The notes under the pieces were generated by a model. That model made no database searches. It was not told the DNA's origin and saw only the letters and a program-made list of their open reading frames with translations. Below, piece by piece: positions 8,590-18,269 of a stretch of DNA of 26,468 bases; position 1 is the first letter of the stretch, and the number at the start of each line of letters is the position of its first letter. The position numbers were made by a program, and so were the translations under genes. This DNA comes from Bilabrum cf. latius (Eukaryota > Bigyra: Bicosoecida > Bigyra > Bicosoecida): contig CBCXTV010000033.1 in NCBI GenBank assembly GCA_965178125.1, positions 1 through 26,468 on the forward strand. Direction: 5' to 3'.

Positions 8590-10040
8590 TGAACACTTGG
8601 TGAAGAGTCTGTCGCGCCAAGACGCCAATGACCCATGAATACGTCATAAGGGTCCGAAGGCGCGTGTTGAGGATTTGCTCCTGGGCGGCATTCACTGCCG
8701 GATCTAACGCATCCGGTGCACCTTTTTTGTGAAGGCGTCCGGGGCAAAGTCAACAGAGAACCCCTTCATGCCACGTTTGTCGCTAAATCTACAGACTGCC
8801 GGTGTCACGCACAGCGACGCTTTTGGCGGGCATGTCCGACAACGACCCGCGCCGGGGACGCGCAAGTCCGAAGTTCCGCGCGGCTGGCGCTCGCGGCGCA
8901 CACAGTCACTCTGGCCCCTTGGCGGCCTGCGGTGGGCCCGGCCCGGACTTAGAGCTCGGGAGGCGCGATGCCGCGCGGTCGGCGCGCCCCGCCTTCACCT
9001 GGAGCATATCTCGCGCACGCTGCCCGCTGCATTTGACCTACGCCGACTGCGCCGAAGAAAGCCGGTGTCTGACTCCAACACAAGCGAACCCCCGAGGCCG
9101 TTTTGAGACTCCGCGCTGGTTGCGAAGCCTGGACTGGTAGACAAGCGACGCAAAAACTCCTCGTTGCCGCTCGCGTCGCCTGGTGCAAGTGCTTCTCGAG
9201 AAGATGTGTCAGCCGGACTTCTTAGCTTGCTCGTGCTTGACTTTCGCCGTCTTGACTGACCACGGGATGCGCGAGGCGAGTATGGACGGATCGCACACTT
9301 CCGACCTCTGGCCCGACTCCCCGGGGGCTCACCGGCTACCTATGCTTGGACTGCGTGGCAGGACGAAGGTCAAAGCGACCCCCGGCGCACCAACTCAAAC
9401 TGAGCCCAAACCTGGTTCCAAGCAAAACCTCCAAGCGCCCTGAATCTTTCTTCGAAAATGCCGGATCGCTATCGGCCGCAAAAGCTCCACTATGCGCTAG
9501 TTACTGATTCACTGGGGCGAAAGCAATTGGCATCTGTAACACTCGCCATGGAGTGGCCCGGCTCGAGGTAATGAAAACATGGCCATGCCATGCGATGAGC
9601 CGGCATCGGCCGGAGTCTGCCTGAAAGACTTTTCCTGAAATCGGCCAGAATCGGTCGGAATCAACCAGCTTCGATTTAAATTGACCAACATCGCCGATCG
9701 GCAACCCAATGCGCCGTCCGCGCAATGCATTGGAAAACACTGGCCTCGACCGCCGCTTCGGGTGTGCGAGCATGAAGCTTCGACCACAGAGCCGCATGCT
9801 GCCATCGACCGGCGGGCATGCTGCCAAGCGACTCTCTGAAAAGGCGCCGCACAAGCGGGATCGCTTGTACCCGCCGAGACCTGCCTGGATCACAGACCCC
9901 GGGCGCACTCGCTTCCTCCGACAAACTGAATGCGCAGATAGCTGCACGGGCGAACACCTCCGCCCGGTGCGTCCGAGACATTCCGTGCTTGTGAGAAACA
10001 TCGAAAGACCTCTCCACACATCTGTGACAACGACGCTGCT
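8590..10040. other. No gene recognised
   Basis: ORFs on both strands are short and overlapping. A weak local 10-11-bp periodicity (GAAATCGGCCA, GAATCGGTCG, GAATCAACCA) lies at about 9637-9668. ORF plus 9709-10305 runs into the minisatellite at its 3' end and is not supported by any domain. No array-type repeat copy or retroelement motif was seen here. Confidence 0.4.
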
Positions 10041-10557
10041 TCGTTATACCCACCTTTCTTTGTTTTGCGCTTCCACCCTCTTGTCTTACGCCCCCACCCT
10101 TTGTCTTACGCACCCGCCCCCTTGCCTTACGCGCCCCCCGTGTCCAAAGGGCCCGCCGCTTGTCTTACCCTCCCCCGTTGTCGTACGCGCCCCCTGCTTG
10201 TCTTATGTGCCCGCCCCTTGTCTTAAGCCCCCGTCTTCTGCGCTCGCTCCCGCCGCATTGCCTCACACATTATCCCCCTCGTCTTGCGCGCCGCCCTTTG
10301 TCTGACGCGCTCGCCGCATTGTCTTAGATTCCCCCACTTGTCTTACAAGACCGCCCCCGTGTTTTTAGCGCCCCCCCCCCCCCCTTGTTTAATACGCCCG
10401 CGCCCTTGTCTTATGCAACCCTCCTTGTCTCACACACCCCCCTTGTCCTACACGGTCGCCCCCTTGTCTCGCACGTCCTCCCTTATCTCACGCGCAAGCG
10501 CCAACCAACTTGTCGCATGCGGCCCCGCTTGCCTTGCCCGCCGCCCGCTTGCTTTTC
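10041..10557 (+). repeat. 20-bp minisatellite, about 25 units
   Basis: A degenerate unit close to TTGTCTTACGCGCCCGCCCC recurs. Its TTGTCTTA-like start is at about 10060, 10081, 10101, 10122, 10140, 10160, 10179, 10199, 10219, 10259, 10279, 10299, 10319, 10339, 10359, 10385, 10406, 10425, 10443, 10464, 10483, 10510, 10529 and 10549. Between 10160 and 10359 the spacing holds at 19-20 bases, with one degenerate unit near 10239. The T/C-rich strand is plus; the minus strand carries runs of G. A 14-base C run interrupts at 10371-10384. Because 20 is not a multiple of three, each frame cycles through all phases, giving Pro/Cys/Leu-rich ORFs (plus 9709-10305 and 10284-10631) that are by-products of the repeat, not genes. 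Confidence 0.9.
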
Positions 10558-11742
10558 ACCCCAAGTGTACCAAAACAGATGAAGCCATGACCAATTGCCC
10601 CGAACATATTGGTTGGGGCGCAAGCTCCTGAATCGACGGATCTTCGGTCGACGACGCGACGACGAACCGGTGTCCAACTCCTCCGCCACAACCAAGAACA
10701 TAACTAGCACCTATGTAATGGTGTGCGGCTTCCAAGAGGCCGATGGGTGAGGCCTCCCCCATGCAAGCACATCCACCTGAGGACCACAAACTTCAAGTCT
10801 CGACGGAATCGCCAAAATAATGATTGGCGAGCCGACACGCAAAGTCAAGCGCGCGTGAGATTCTTGGACTTGCTGCTTTGGAACCCCGAACCGCGGTCTG
10901 ACGGTGTGACAAGCCCGCAACAAGGTTCGTCAACGTTCAAGGGATTTCTTGCACCAAGCTTTCGCACTACGCCGCCTCCATGGATTTAACTTGCGTTGTG
11001 TGTAACTCAAAGGAGGGAGCCATGTGAATGTCATGTCGAGGTTGCGGTCCACTCCATGACCTGAAAAAAGGCCTCGTCCAAAATGCACATGGAAGCGAAG
11101 GTGCAAAGTATTGCATGCTGTACTTCTGCGCATCCGTTGCCTCTGGCCGCCATGCATGCGCCGTGGTCGGCCGCCGACGCGCCCTCGTGATCAAAGCCCG
11201 CGCCGGTCACTGGAAGGACGTCAAGGTCGCCGTCTTCGCAAGCACCTCATGCGCAGAACGCGCAGCGCCATCCCCAACCACACCCGACTAAAGACGCTTG
11301 AGGAAAATGCCAAGAAGGCGGTGCGATCTGAGGGGCTCATCCACAAAGCCCGATTCCTGCGTCCTTACAGAGATGTGCGGGAGCCCCTGGGCGAGCCCAA
11401 GCTTCTGGCGGCATGGGCAAGCGGGCGGGTGGTCTCATGTGCGTGCATGTGGTCTGTAGCTTGGGCGAGCGGGTTGGGGGTGGGCAAGCCTACGGACAAA
11501 GACCATCGCGCCGGCTGTCGGGCGACCTCACAACCAAGTCTCTGGTATCGTTCGCCCCCTACACTGGGCGGAGAAGCCGAGCGCCTGCGGGGTCCCCGCA
11601 TCAACTCCCACCGGTTGCTTCAAGGAAGCAAGTGGCGGGCGTTGCCGGGGGGTCGCGTTGAACACTCGTCCATTGCCATGGAACTTGCGCTGGTGCTGAC
11701 TTGGGGCGGTGACCATGCTTGTCTTCGTTGTGGTGCTAACGG
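10558..11742. other. No gene recognised
   Basis: Many overlapping ORFs occur, none with a recognisable domain. The most protein-like is plus 11028-11291 (87 codons), starting MSCRGCGPLHDLKKG with a few Cys. The longest, plus 11111-11803 (230 codons), is Arg/Pro/Gly-rich and ends in low-complexity GGC-rich DNA. I do not call either as a gene. Confidence 0.35.
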
Positions 11743-11850
11743 ATGGTGGCGGCGGCGGCGGCTACAATGCTGGCGGTGGTGGGTGGGTCGTGGCGATGGG
11801 TGATGGAAGCGGCGGCTGTGGTGCTTGTCTTGGTGGCGGATGGTAGCACT
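11743..11850 (+). repeat. GGC/GGT-rich low-complexity tract
   Basis: Runs of GGCGGCGGCGG, GGCGGTGGTGGGTGGG and GGTGGCGGATGG dominate. In frame they translate to short Ala/Val or Gly/Trp-rich strings. The plus strand has closely spaced GG and GGG runs with quadruplex potential. No gene is supported. Confidence 0.6.
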
Positions 11851-11992
11851 TGGCTGCAAGGTGGTTCAATTCTGGCGGCATCACCCCGGGGCAACACTGC
11901 CATACACGCTCCGGCGGGATCGAGGATTACAACGGCACGACAAGCCGGCCAACAGACGCTCGTCCCCTCTATCACAATTTCTGGCGCGTCCT

Positions 11993-12128
11993 CCAAATCT
12001 TAAGCATGCGCCCCAAGAACATACGCTGCTCGCAATCATGCTGGCGTTTCTGTGCGGCGCAGACAGTGACACCAAGCACACCTTCAAGGAAGTAATTTCA
12101 AGCATTGATGACCTCGATGGGCTTTGGT
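11993..12128 (+). other. Candidate exon with a GTAAG donor
   Basis: In the frame of the plus ORF 11825-12130 the last ~40 codons read like ordinary protein: HTLLAIMLAFLCGADSDTK, then HTFKEVISSIDDLDGLW. The stop falls within TTTGGTAAGG, so a GTAAGG donor at 12129 would end an exon just before it. The upstream part of the ORF is Arg/Trp-rich and not convincing, so an acceptor AG probably lies near 12000 if this is an exon. No domain or second exon is identified, and this could be chance. Confidence 0.2.
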
Positions 12129-12134
12129 AAGGGC

Positions 12135-12380
12135 GGCTCCGGTACATGGCATCACAAGTTCACCATGTGCGTATCGAAGAGAATCGTGAAACGGCCGCCT
12201 AGGGCTCAAAACCTTGTGCTTTGCACATCGCTGAGGGAAACATGGTCACTGGCGGAAGGAACTGCACGTCGCATCACACGTTTGACGACATGTGTCCCGG
12301 AGTGACAAGAAGCCTGAACATGGCTGTTGTCGGTCGACATGCGGTACGGCGTTGGCCCTTGAGACTCTCGGGAGGCCAAG
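12135..12380. other. No gene recognised
   Basis: A 66-codon plus ORF (12105-12305) and short antisense ORFs occur, without domains or repeat copies. Confidence 0.35.
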
Positions 12381-12458
12381 TTTCCTAACGACCGTGGGGG
12401 GCCCCGCAGATTTCTTAAGGACACTGGGGGGCCCGGAAGGCATTTTCCTAAATACTAC
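12381..12458 (+). repeat. Tandem ~30-bp repeat with G6CCC core
   Basis: TTTCCTAACGACCGTGGGGG at 12381 and TTTCTTAAGGACACTGGGGG at 12411 each continue into a GGGGGGCCC core. A third partial copy (TTTCCTAAATAC) starts at 12444. The period is about 30-33 bases. It lies directly beside the AT-rich minisatellite that follows. Confidence 0.75.
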
Positions 12459-12517
12459 ACTAGATAATACATGACTCTACTAGATATACTAGATTATACT
12501 AGATTATCCTAGATTAT
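12459..12517 (+). repeat. AT-rich 10-bp minisatellite (CTAGATTATA)n
   Basis: CTAGAT-containing units begin at about 12460, 12480, 12489, 12499 and 12509, the last three spaced exactly 10 bases with the form CTAGATTATN. This is a sharp AT-rich island in GC-rich surroundings. One 10-base slot at 12470-12479 has degenerated. Confidence 0.85.
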
Positions 12518-12519
12518 GT

Positions 12520-12542
12520 GGGCCCGGCGGGGGGCCCGGCGG
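12520..12542 (+). repeat. GGGCCCGGCGG direct duplication
   Basis: The 11-mer GGGCCCGGCGG occurs at 12520-12530 and 12532-12542, separated by one G. It echoes the GGGGGGCCC core of the repeat at 12381 and brackets the AT-rich island on its other side. Confidence 0.8.
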
Positions 12543-13357
12543 TGCAAGTTGCATGGCAAACAGTGACTTCGCCTACAATATGTTTGACCAACCTGGACAA
12601 CGACTGCGCCCTCGGGTTCGAACGCTGGCACACTTAGGGTGCGGGGATCCATGCATGGATAATCTGCCAGAGGGATCACGGACCAGTCTGGTCGGGTAAC
12701 GACCCTTTCGCAAGCTCGCGTCGCTCACATGCACGATTGCGCCAATGCTGTGCTGGCTGGCGAGCCGCGTCGCGCGCGATGAGCGCGTGGCGTCGCGGAC
12801 CTGCCACTGCGTCTGCTGGGCTGCCTGCCCGTTGCTTGTGCGACCGACTGCCAGACCATGCGCGCCCCGGCCCCTGAGCGCCTCGCCATCGATCCAAAGC
12901 GCCCGGAAGAGCGCGAGCTTTGCATCGCCGGACAGCACGATCGGGGCCATCGGGTGGCCTCCCACACCACACGACGCCCGCTGAGACAACACGCTGCGAC
13001 GGCAATCGCGACGCTCGCGCGCAACCTGGGGAAACACCCAAAGCGTATGCGGAGCATCGGCCCGAGGGCCCCGTTTTTACTCCTCATGGGCACATGTTTC
13101 TTCGGCTTCTCCGTCAAGACTGACTTCACTTGCCCAGACGTCGTGGCGTTTTGACAAATCTGGCCACTGTCGACCACGATTCGCCGCGCGATTGCACAAC
13201 TCGGACAGCCTACAGAATCTCAGGTAGGGCCCTCCCACCAATCGCAAGCAGGGGGCGTTTCCAAAGAAACTACTTTCGGGAAACTGCTCGGGCTCGGGGG
13301 GCGCTTTGCGGCTGCCTATTTTGGGCACGTCTCCCGGCACCAACTGGGAGTGCGAGG
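12543..13357. other. No gene recognised; minus ORFs of unknown status
   Basis: Minus ORFs of 121-154 codons overlap at 12573-13177. One (12573-13037) contains LSGDAKLALFRALWIDGEAL, which reads like protein, but no family is recognised. The stretch precedes no clear splice or terminator signal. Confidence 0.3.
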
Positions 13358-13360
13358 GAC

Positions 13361-13393
<33 letters not shown>

Positions 13394-13397
13394 ACGA
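13358..13397 (+). repeat. (GA)n microsatellite with flanking direct repeats
   Basis: An uninterrupted GA tract runs 13364-13391. The octamer GACAACGA lies on both sides (13358-13365 and 13390-13397), overlapping the tract ends. Antisense it translates to a Ser/Leu string in several chance ORFs. Confidence 0.95.
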
Positions 13398-13636
13398 TTT
13401 GTCAAATCAAGCACAAGTCCGAAGGGACTGCTTTTCGCAGCAAAAACAACTCGAGGCCATCCGACGCTGACAAGGCATGCATCCGGGTTCCCCGACCGCC
13501 AGCACCGCTCTTTGGCAGCGCGATGCCGAGGCTCTCTAAGAATAGAGTATCGCCTCACACCATAGAGTGAAATTGACCATCCTGCAACGAGGTTGCAAGA
13601 TTTGGCCAATGCCTCGGCTTCCCGAGCGCAGCGTGC
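13398..13636. other. No gene recognised
   Basis: Short unassigned stretch between the GA microsatellite and retroelement fragment III. No domain, repeat copy or RNA gene was seen. Confidence 0.4.
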
Positions 13637-14794
13637 TCAAGTGAGTCCGTGGGCCAAGCTCATGAGGGGGGCCTTCCGCACGATCCCCAATGCCGAGCAT
13701 CCGTCTGGCCCCTGCAACACACGCGCACAAGATACGAGGCGCCAACAACCTCGGAAGAAACCCCCCGGCGGGTCTGAAGCCCGCGAGGCGCGGTCGCACG
13801 AACCTGAAGCGATGCCACGCCGCGGGCGCGCGAAGTGGCGCGCCGCGGCAGCGATCGCGCGGTCGGCGGCGGCCCGGGGTCGGCGCGCCAAGGGGTGCCG
13901 CCAACCCAACTCAACGACAAGCTGGCGCGCCCAAGTGGACGCGCACTCGAGCGCGCGGTCGTACCGCACCGGCAAGTGGGCCACTCGGCCGCGGTCCGGG
14001 AAGTTGCGAGCTTGGCGTGAAGGAATGAATCCTTTGGGCGGGGCAAGCGGCGACGGGCAAGCCGCCGAGACCGCCGGTGCTGGGGCTCCTGCTGCACGCG
14101 GGCCCAATCCGCTAGACGGAGGATGCGCCGGCGCTTGCAACGTGAGGCCGCCGCAGAGGCGGCCCCACCGCTGAGGCTTCGGGCACCGCGGCGGCGCGGC
14201 CAAGCGAGCCCGGCCCGGGCGCACCGGCAAGGCGAAGCACATGCATGCTTGCCCCCGAGCGCCAACCGCACGTCATGGAGCGCTTACCGCTGCTCAACCT
14301 GGACTTCACATTCGGCGGCCAACTCGGCCCGTACCGGAAACCCACAGACCGCAACGCCGGCACTCCACCGTTCGGGTCACCGGGCCCTGAACCGGCGGGC
14401 GCTGGACGCGACCAAGCCGCGAGAAATGGACCGCGCGATGGGCCGCCAAGTCCACCCAAGCGCGAGCACGGCGCCCAAGCGGCTCATGAGTGTGAGGCCG
14501 CTTGGCCACACGCGTGCGCATCCATCGACGCGGCCCATGTGCGACAGCAAACGCCCTGCATTCGAAAAGGGCCACTACAGTGTGGAGCATCGCGACGTCG
14601 GCATTCGCACAAGCCCGGCGCTCATGCAAACCTCCCCGCCCGGGTGGTGGAGACTCGTCAACCTTCGCAAGCTGCGTGCAGGCCTTGTGATTCGCACGCG
14701 CCACTCGCCAAGAGTACGGATCCGTGGGAAATTCGCTGCAAGATGAATTAGATTTGGCTAGGCCGCGGCTAGAACTTGGAAACATGCGAATCAT
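13637..14794 (-). pseudogene. Retroelement fragment III: cysteine-module tail, same family as fragment I
   Basis: On the minus strand QGPVTRTVECRRCGLWVSGT (about 14325-14385) parallels QGPVPWLAQCRRCGVAVRGT of fragment I. After a frame change VRAELAAEC gives a plausible closing Cys. Next, LHDVRLALGGKHACASPCRC (about 14225-14285) parallels RHDVQLVPGGHACVRCG. Then GFIPSRQAR (about 14003-14032) parallels PFGSRQALL. Order and rough spacing agree with fragment I, but the third CxxCG module is missing or unrecognisable. Three frames are needed, so this is a decayed copy. Upstream (14400-14794) no RNase H motif could be placed. Homology to fragment I is the firmest inference; the exact element type is less sure. 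Confidence 0.55.
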
Positions 14795-15528
14795 GCCGGC
14801 GAGTCCCCAATTTCGGCCAATGAGAGCTTTTTACCCGGGTAGGGGATGGCCTGCTCTCGATACAAGTAGCTGCCGATGCGGTGGATTGGATTGGCGGCAG
14901 ATCGCCACACCTGGAAGAGCCTAGATAGACTCCGTTGACTGCGGAAAGCCGTTCATGAAGTGGATAGGCTCAGCCCGGGCCGCCACCGGCGAAACCATGA
15001 CATGCGACGGGCGTACAAGGACACCTTTCACGAGAGATGGACTCCGCCCGGGCCGTTGCTGCCGAAAGCAAATCGATTGCCCCCTCCCTGGGCCGCGTCC
15101 GACAAGACCTGAACTCACTGTGAGGGATGCGGGGGACGATTGAAGGAGCAATCACACTGGCCCCGCATGGTTCCGGTCGGCCCTGGGTGTACTGCAAGTG
15201 AACTTGGAGACCAGTCGTAAAGCCCATTGACCCCTCCATGCGCCGCTTAAGGTCACACCTGAACGTAGACACCACTTGGCAAAAGTAGATCGATCAAGAG
15301 CAAGCACGGGTGCAAAAGACTGTGGGCGGGGGGATTCGCCCTCTTCATACATAAGACACCGAGAAATGCGCAAAGCGCAACGATGACAAATCAAAGCCCC
15401 TTTGACACTGACTGTGGTCAGGGCCGACTGCTATCCGTCGTTCAGTTTCCGCCGCTAGTGACCTACTGAGAGCTCTGCTAGTCAAGATGTCTTGTGATGG
15501 GCGTACGGCAACCTCTATGAAATCGTTT
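14795..15528. other. No gene recognised
   Basis: Short ORFs occur on both strands. Minus ORF 15345-15920 (191 codons) overlaps the 3' end of the candidate gene that follows in a different frame, and reads DCFDLGCYFITSPHMRC and DFIEVAVRPSQDILTSRALS near its end (about 15450-15660). It could be a frameshifted continuation or a downstream exon of that gene. Confidence 0.3.
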
Positions 15529-16941
15529 CTACTCACCCCGGCCGTGCGCGGCAACGCCTGAAAACACATGAACCTGTGGGAAAGTGAAGTACATCGCATG
15601 TGCGGAGATGTGATGAAGTAGCAACCCAAGTCGAAACAGTCCTGGGCGTCCCTCGTGCCGTACCCGTCGGCGCCCATGTCCCGCCGGGTCTCCCCGACGG
15701 GCGAAGGGGGTCCGGCGAGACCGTGCCCCCACCGTGGGCGCCCCCCGCCACCGGATCGCAGCGGGGGCTGGCGACATCTGGGCCTCCGCCGCATCAACAT
15801 GAGGCATCGAATGGCGAACCTCGTCCGCCGGCGGTACTGCGGATGTCGGTGTAGTGACTGGCCGGGCTGCGCTCTCAACCACCTCGATTCGCACCGCCAA
15901 GCCCGCAAGCTTCTCAGCATGGGCCGCTAATTCGGCCCTCACAGCCAATTGCACTTCAATAATCGCCGCAAGGCCGCCGGCAATGTCTTCACCCGACCCT
16001 CGGAGGGACTCGAGAATTGCCGCCTCCCGCCGCGCCTCCTGCGAGCAGTCCTTCTCGGGCTCATGGAGCTTGCTGACCAAGCCGTCCGACTCGGTAGCTT
16101 GTTCCGCGCGAGCTGCAGAGTCAATGGACTGGGCTTTCAAAACGTGGAGCAAGTCCGAACGCAATGCCGCCACATGGGCGCCGGTGATGTGCCGCACGAA
16201 CGCCGCCGCATTGTCGAGCGCGGTGAGCTTCCGCTTCAACCGATTCGACAGTCGACTTTGTCGAGCGGCTTGTGCGAGTTCGGTGAAGGCGATGCCGGCG
16301 TGGTCGGCGAGTGTCTGCAACGACTGCACATGCGCCGTCAACACCAACTCTGCCGCGGCCTCCATCAACGCCTGAGGAAGGGGAGGAGAACACCGTCCGG
16401 CGCGAGCACAGAAGAACGCCGAAAACACATGGATGGCTTTGTGGGGGTGGGGGGGGTCTGCAGAGGCAAGCGAGACTCCAGCCAAAGGCATGGGCCGGGC
16501 GAAGGCGCGTAGCCAAGTGCCCCTCGGCGCCATGCAATCGGAGTAAGAGTGCATGTAGTCCTGCCGCAGTCGCAACCCGCGCCGCTTCCCATTCCAACGG
16601 ACAGTGAACGGCATGATGGCATCGCTGTGCAGCGCGGCGACTGCTCTTGGACAAAGTAGCACGTGGCGCTCGTGCAACAACGCGCCCCGCTCGACCACAA
16701 CCGGCACCCACCGGGGCGCGCCCACACCGCCATTGCCAATGCGCTGACCTTGGCTTGCCGACACCCCTGCGCCCGCCCCTCCGTCCGCCGGGCAAAAGCA
16801 ACGATCTGGAGGCGCAAGAAACGCGTTCAAACGCACGTCCACTGCCTTGGGTCGAGCGTCGCCCATAGAAGGGTCGGCGAAACCGGCACACCTTGAGGGT
16901 GAGGTGTGCTTCGGCGGCCTTGTGCACGAGCATGAAAACAT
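15529..16941 (-). CDS. Hypothetical protein with helical/coiled-coil segment
   Basis: This is a 470-codon minus-strand ORF and the best single-copy coding candidate here. Residues 1-190 are mixed, with segments such as MPFTVRWNGKRRGLRLRQDY and MAPRGTWLRAFARPMP. From Met193 (16365) to about residue 375 the sequence is Ala/Glu/Leu-rich with regular heptad-like spacing (AFTELAQAARQSRLSNRLKR; IIEVQLAVRAELAAHAEKLA), so a long helix or coiled coil is likely. The last ~80 residues are Pro/Arg-rich and less convincing. Translation may start at Met193, or the true N-terminus may lie in an overlapping minus frame (16121-17023), which reads ALPGDVFMLVHKAAEAHLTL. I recognise no family. A retroelement ORF1-type coiled-coil protein is one possibility, given its position about 0.7 kb upstream of fragment III on the same strand. 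Confidence 0.4.
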   Translation of the reverse strand: MFSCSCTRPPKHTSPSRCAGFADPSMGDARPKAVDVRLNAFLAPPDRCFCPADGGAGAGVSASQGQRIGNGGVGAPRWVPVVVERGALLHERHVLLCPRAVAALHSDAIMPFTVRWNGKRRGLRLRQDYMHSYSDCMAPRGTWLRAFARPMPLAGVSLASADPPHPHKAIHVFSAFFCARAGRCSPPLPQALMEAAAELVLTAHVQSLQTLADHAGIAFTELAQAARQSRLSNRLKRKLTALDNAAAFVRHITGAHVAALRSDLLHVLKAQSIDSAARAEQATESDGLVSKLHEPEKDCSQEARREAAILESLRGSGEDIAGGLAAIIEVQLAVRAELAAHAEKLAGLAVRIEVVESAARPVTTPTSAVPPADEVRHSMPHVDAAEAQMSPAPAAIRWRGAPTVGARSRRTPFARRGDPAGHGRRRVRHEGRPGLFRLGLLLHHISAHAMYFTFPQVHVFSGVAAHGRGE

Positions 16942-17318
16942 CGCCTGGCAAGGCTACGTGCTTACCCAATCCGCGCCGAAACACCGAGCGCCCGCTGAGA
17001 TCTGGTTCCAGACCCGGAACCAAGAAGGGGGACTAGCATACGCCCTCGCAGCTCCGGCCCTGAGGCCCCCTGGGTTACCACAGCCGCGCTGGGCATGGCT
17101 GGGCGTCGCAACCCGTGGCGTACTTCGTTGCCGATCAACCGTCCCGCCTGCTGGCTTGTCGCCCCCTAGACTTTCATACGAATCCTCATGCCCTTTGACG
17201 GGCCGCCTTGCTAGTCGCTCGGATTTCCACTGTCATGCCTTCAACCTGACCATGGCGTAACATCGCGCAAAACATATGGCTGTAACCGAAACCTTGCGGT
17301 AGTACTTCATTGTCGCGC

Positions 17319-17343
17319 TTTCTCTCTCCCCTCTCTCTCTCTC
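17319..17343 (+). repeat. CT-rich microsatellite
   Basis: TTTCTCTCTCCCCTCTCTCTCTCTC forms an interrupted pyrimidine dinucleotide tract, the complement of the (GA)n type seen at 13364. Confidence 0.85.
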
Positions 17344-17510
17344 GAAACCGATGCGCACGAGATTTGCTGAGCCAATGTTGGGAAAAAAGCTTCGACCTGA
17401 GTCATGACGCGAACTAAACTGGAACATTGGTGCAATGTTCGTCCAATAATTGGCGAAGACTGCGACCTATGCCACAATGGCAAGAACGACCGCCTCCCCC
17501 TTATCACCCC

Positions 17511-17522
17511 GCGCGCGCGCGC
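17511..17522 (+). repeat. (GC)6 tract
   Basis: Six GC dinucleotides in a row form an alternating purine-pyrimidine stretch with Z-DNA potential. No associated gene is seen. Confidence 0.8.
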
Positions 17523-17785
17523 AGAGTCCTCATGGAGATCTCACGTCCTCGTCCCCGAAGCCAAATCTGGGGCACAACGCCTCGCGATGGCTGTTGAGAG
17601 CGATTGAGCACGACCCCCCTGGTTTTACATGACGATGGCCAAAGATTTGCAGCATGTGGGGTGTCCAAGGGGACCCGGCGCCCTGCAGCTGCGCAAAACA
17701 TCTGAAGTTGCCGTCCTTGAACGCAAGTCCGACGCCCATACCCCGGCCCAAGCAAACTCCTGGTGGCCTTATTTTCCGACATCGC

Positions 17786-17806
17786 GGGCGGGGGGGGCGG
17801 GCGGGG
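17786..17806 (+). other. G-quadruplex motif
   Basis: Four G runs (3, 8, 3 and 4 G) are separated by single C residues, meeting the usual pattern for a very stable intramolecular quadruplex with one-base loops. No clear promoter or gene start is adjacent. Confidence 0.7.
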
Positions 17807-18269
17807 ATGCCCGGACGCCGGCGCGCGGGCAGGCGGGTATGCGCCGCAACAAGGGGCGGGCGCGCGCCTACGGGCAGAATTTCTACATCTTGGCGAGGCG
17901 CCTCGCGGTGTCTCGCGGGCTAGCCCGGCGACCCCGGCACGCCACTCGATAAATCCAGCGCAAGCTCCGGGCCATCGGGCCGACGATTTCTGTACAAGGT
18001 GTCTGCTTCGAGGGTGTCAGGGACAAGTATCCCCTCCGCCCGGGCCGCGCTGGGAGACCAGACGGAGAAGCCAGAATGCAAGCCCGACGGGCGCCACAAG
18101 CCGCCGTGGAGTGTAGGGTGGTGATGAGGGAAGATGGGGGCGATAATGCGGGCAGTGTGTAAGCGTCAAGACTGATGGAGGGAAACTCGCCGGCAGGTGA
18201 CCTGAAGATTGAGCGGAGGGACACAATTGGTGTAACACAAGATGCGGGAAACTGAGGTCGTCGCATGTC

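Larger units (their letters stand above)
17024..18269. other. No gene recognised
   Basis: ORFs on both strands up to 127 codons (minus 17883-18266) lack domains. The stretch holds a CT tract, a GC dinucleotide run and a quadruplex motif, listed separately. Confidence 0.35.

Noticed and set aside
10041-10557. CRISPR-like array
   Set aside because: The period is 20 bases in total and the units are degenerate from end to end. There are no constant repeats separated by unique spacers of normal length, and the surroundings look eukaryotic.
9709-10631. Two Pro/Cys/Leu-rich plus ORFs (198 and 115 codons)
   Set aside because: They are by-products of translating a 20-bp repeat, whose period rotates through all frames. 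Neither has a domain outside the repeat.
12553-12622. A-box-like TGGCAAACAGTG and B-box-like GGGTTCGAAC, suggesting a tRNA or tRNA-derived SINE
   Set aside because: The T stem does not pair around the TTCGA loop and the acceptor ends do not match, so no cloverleaf forms.
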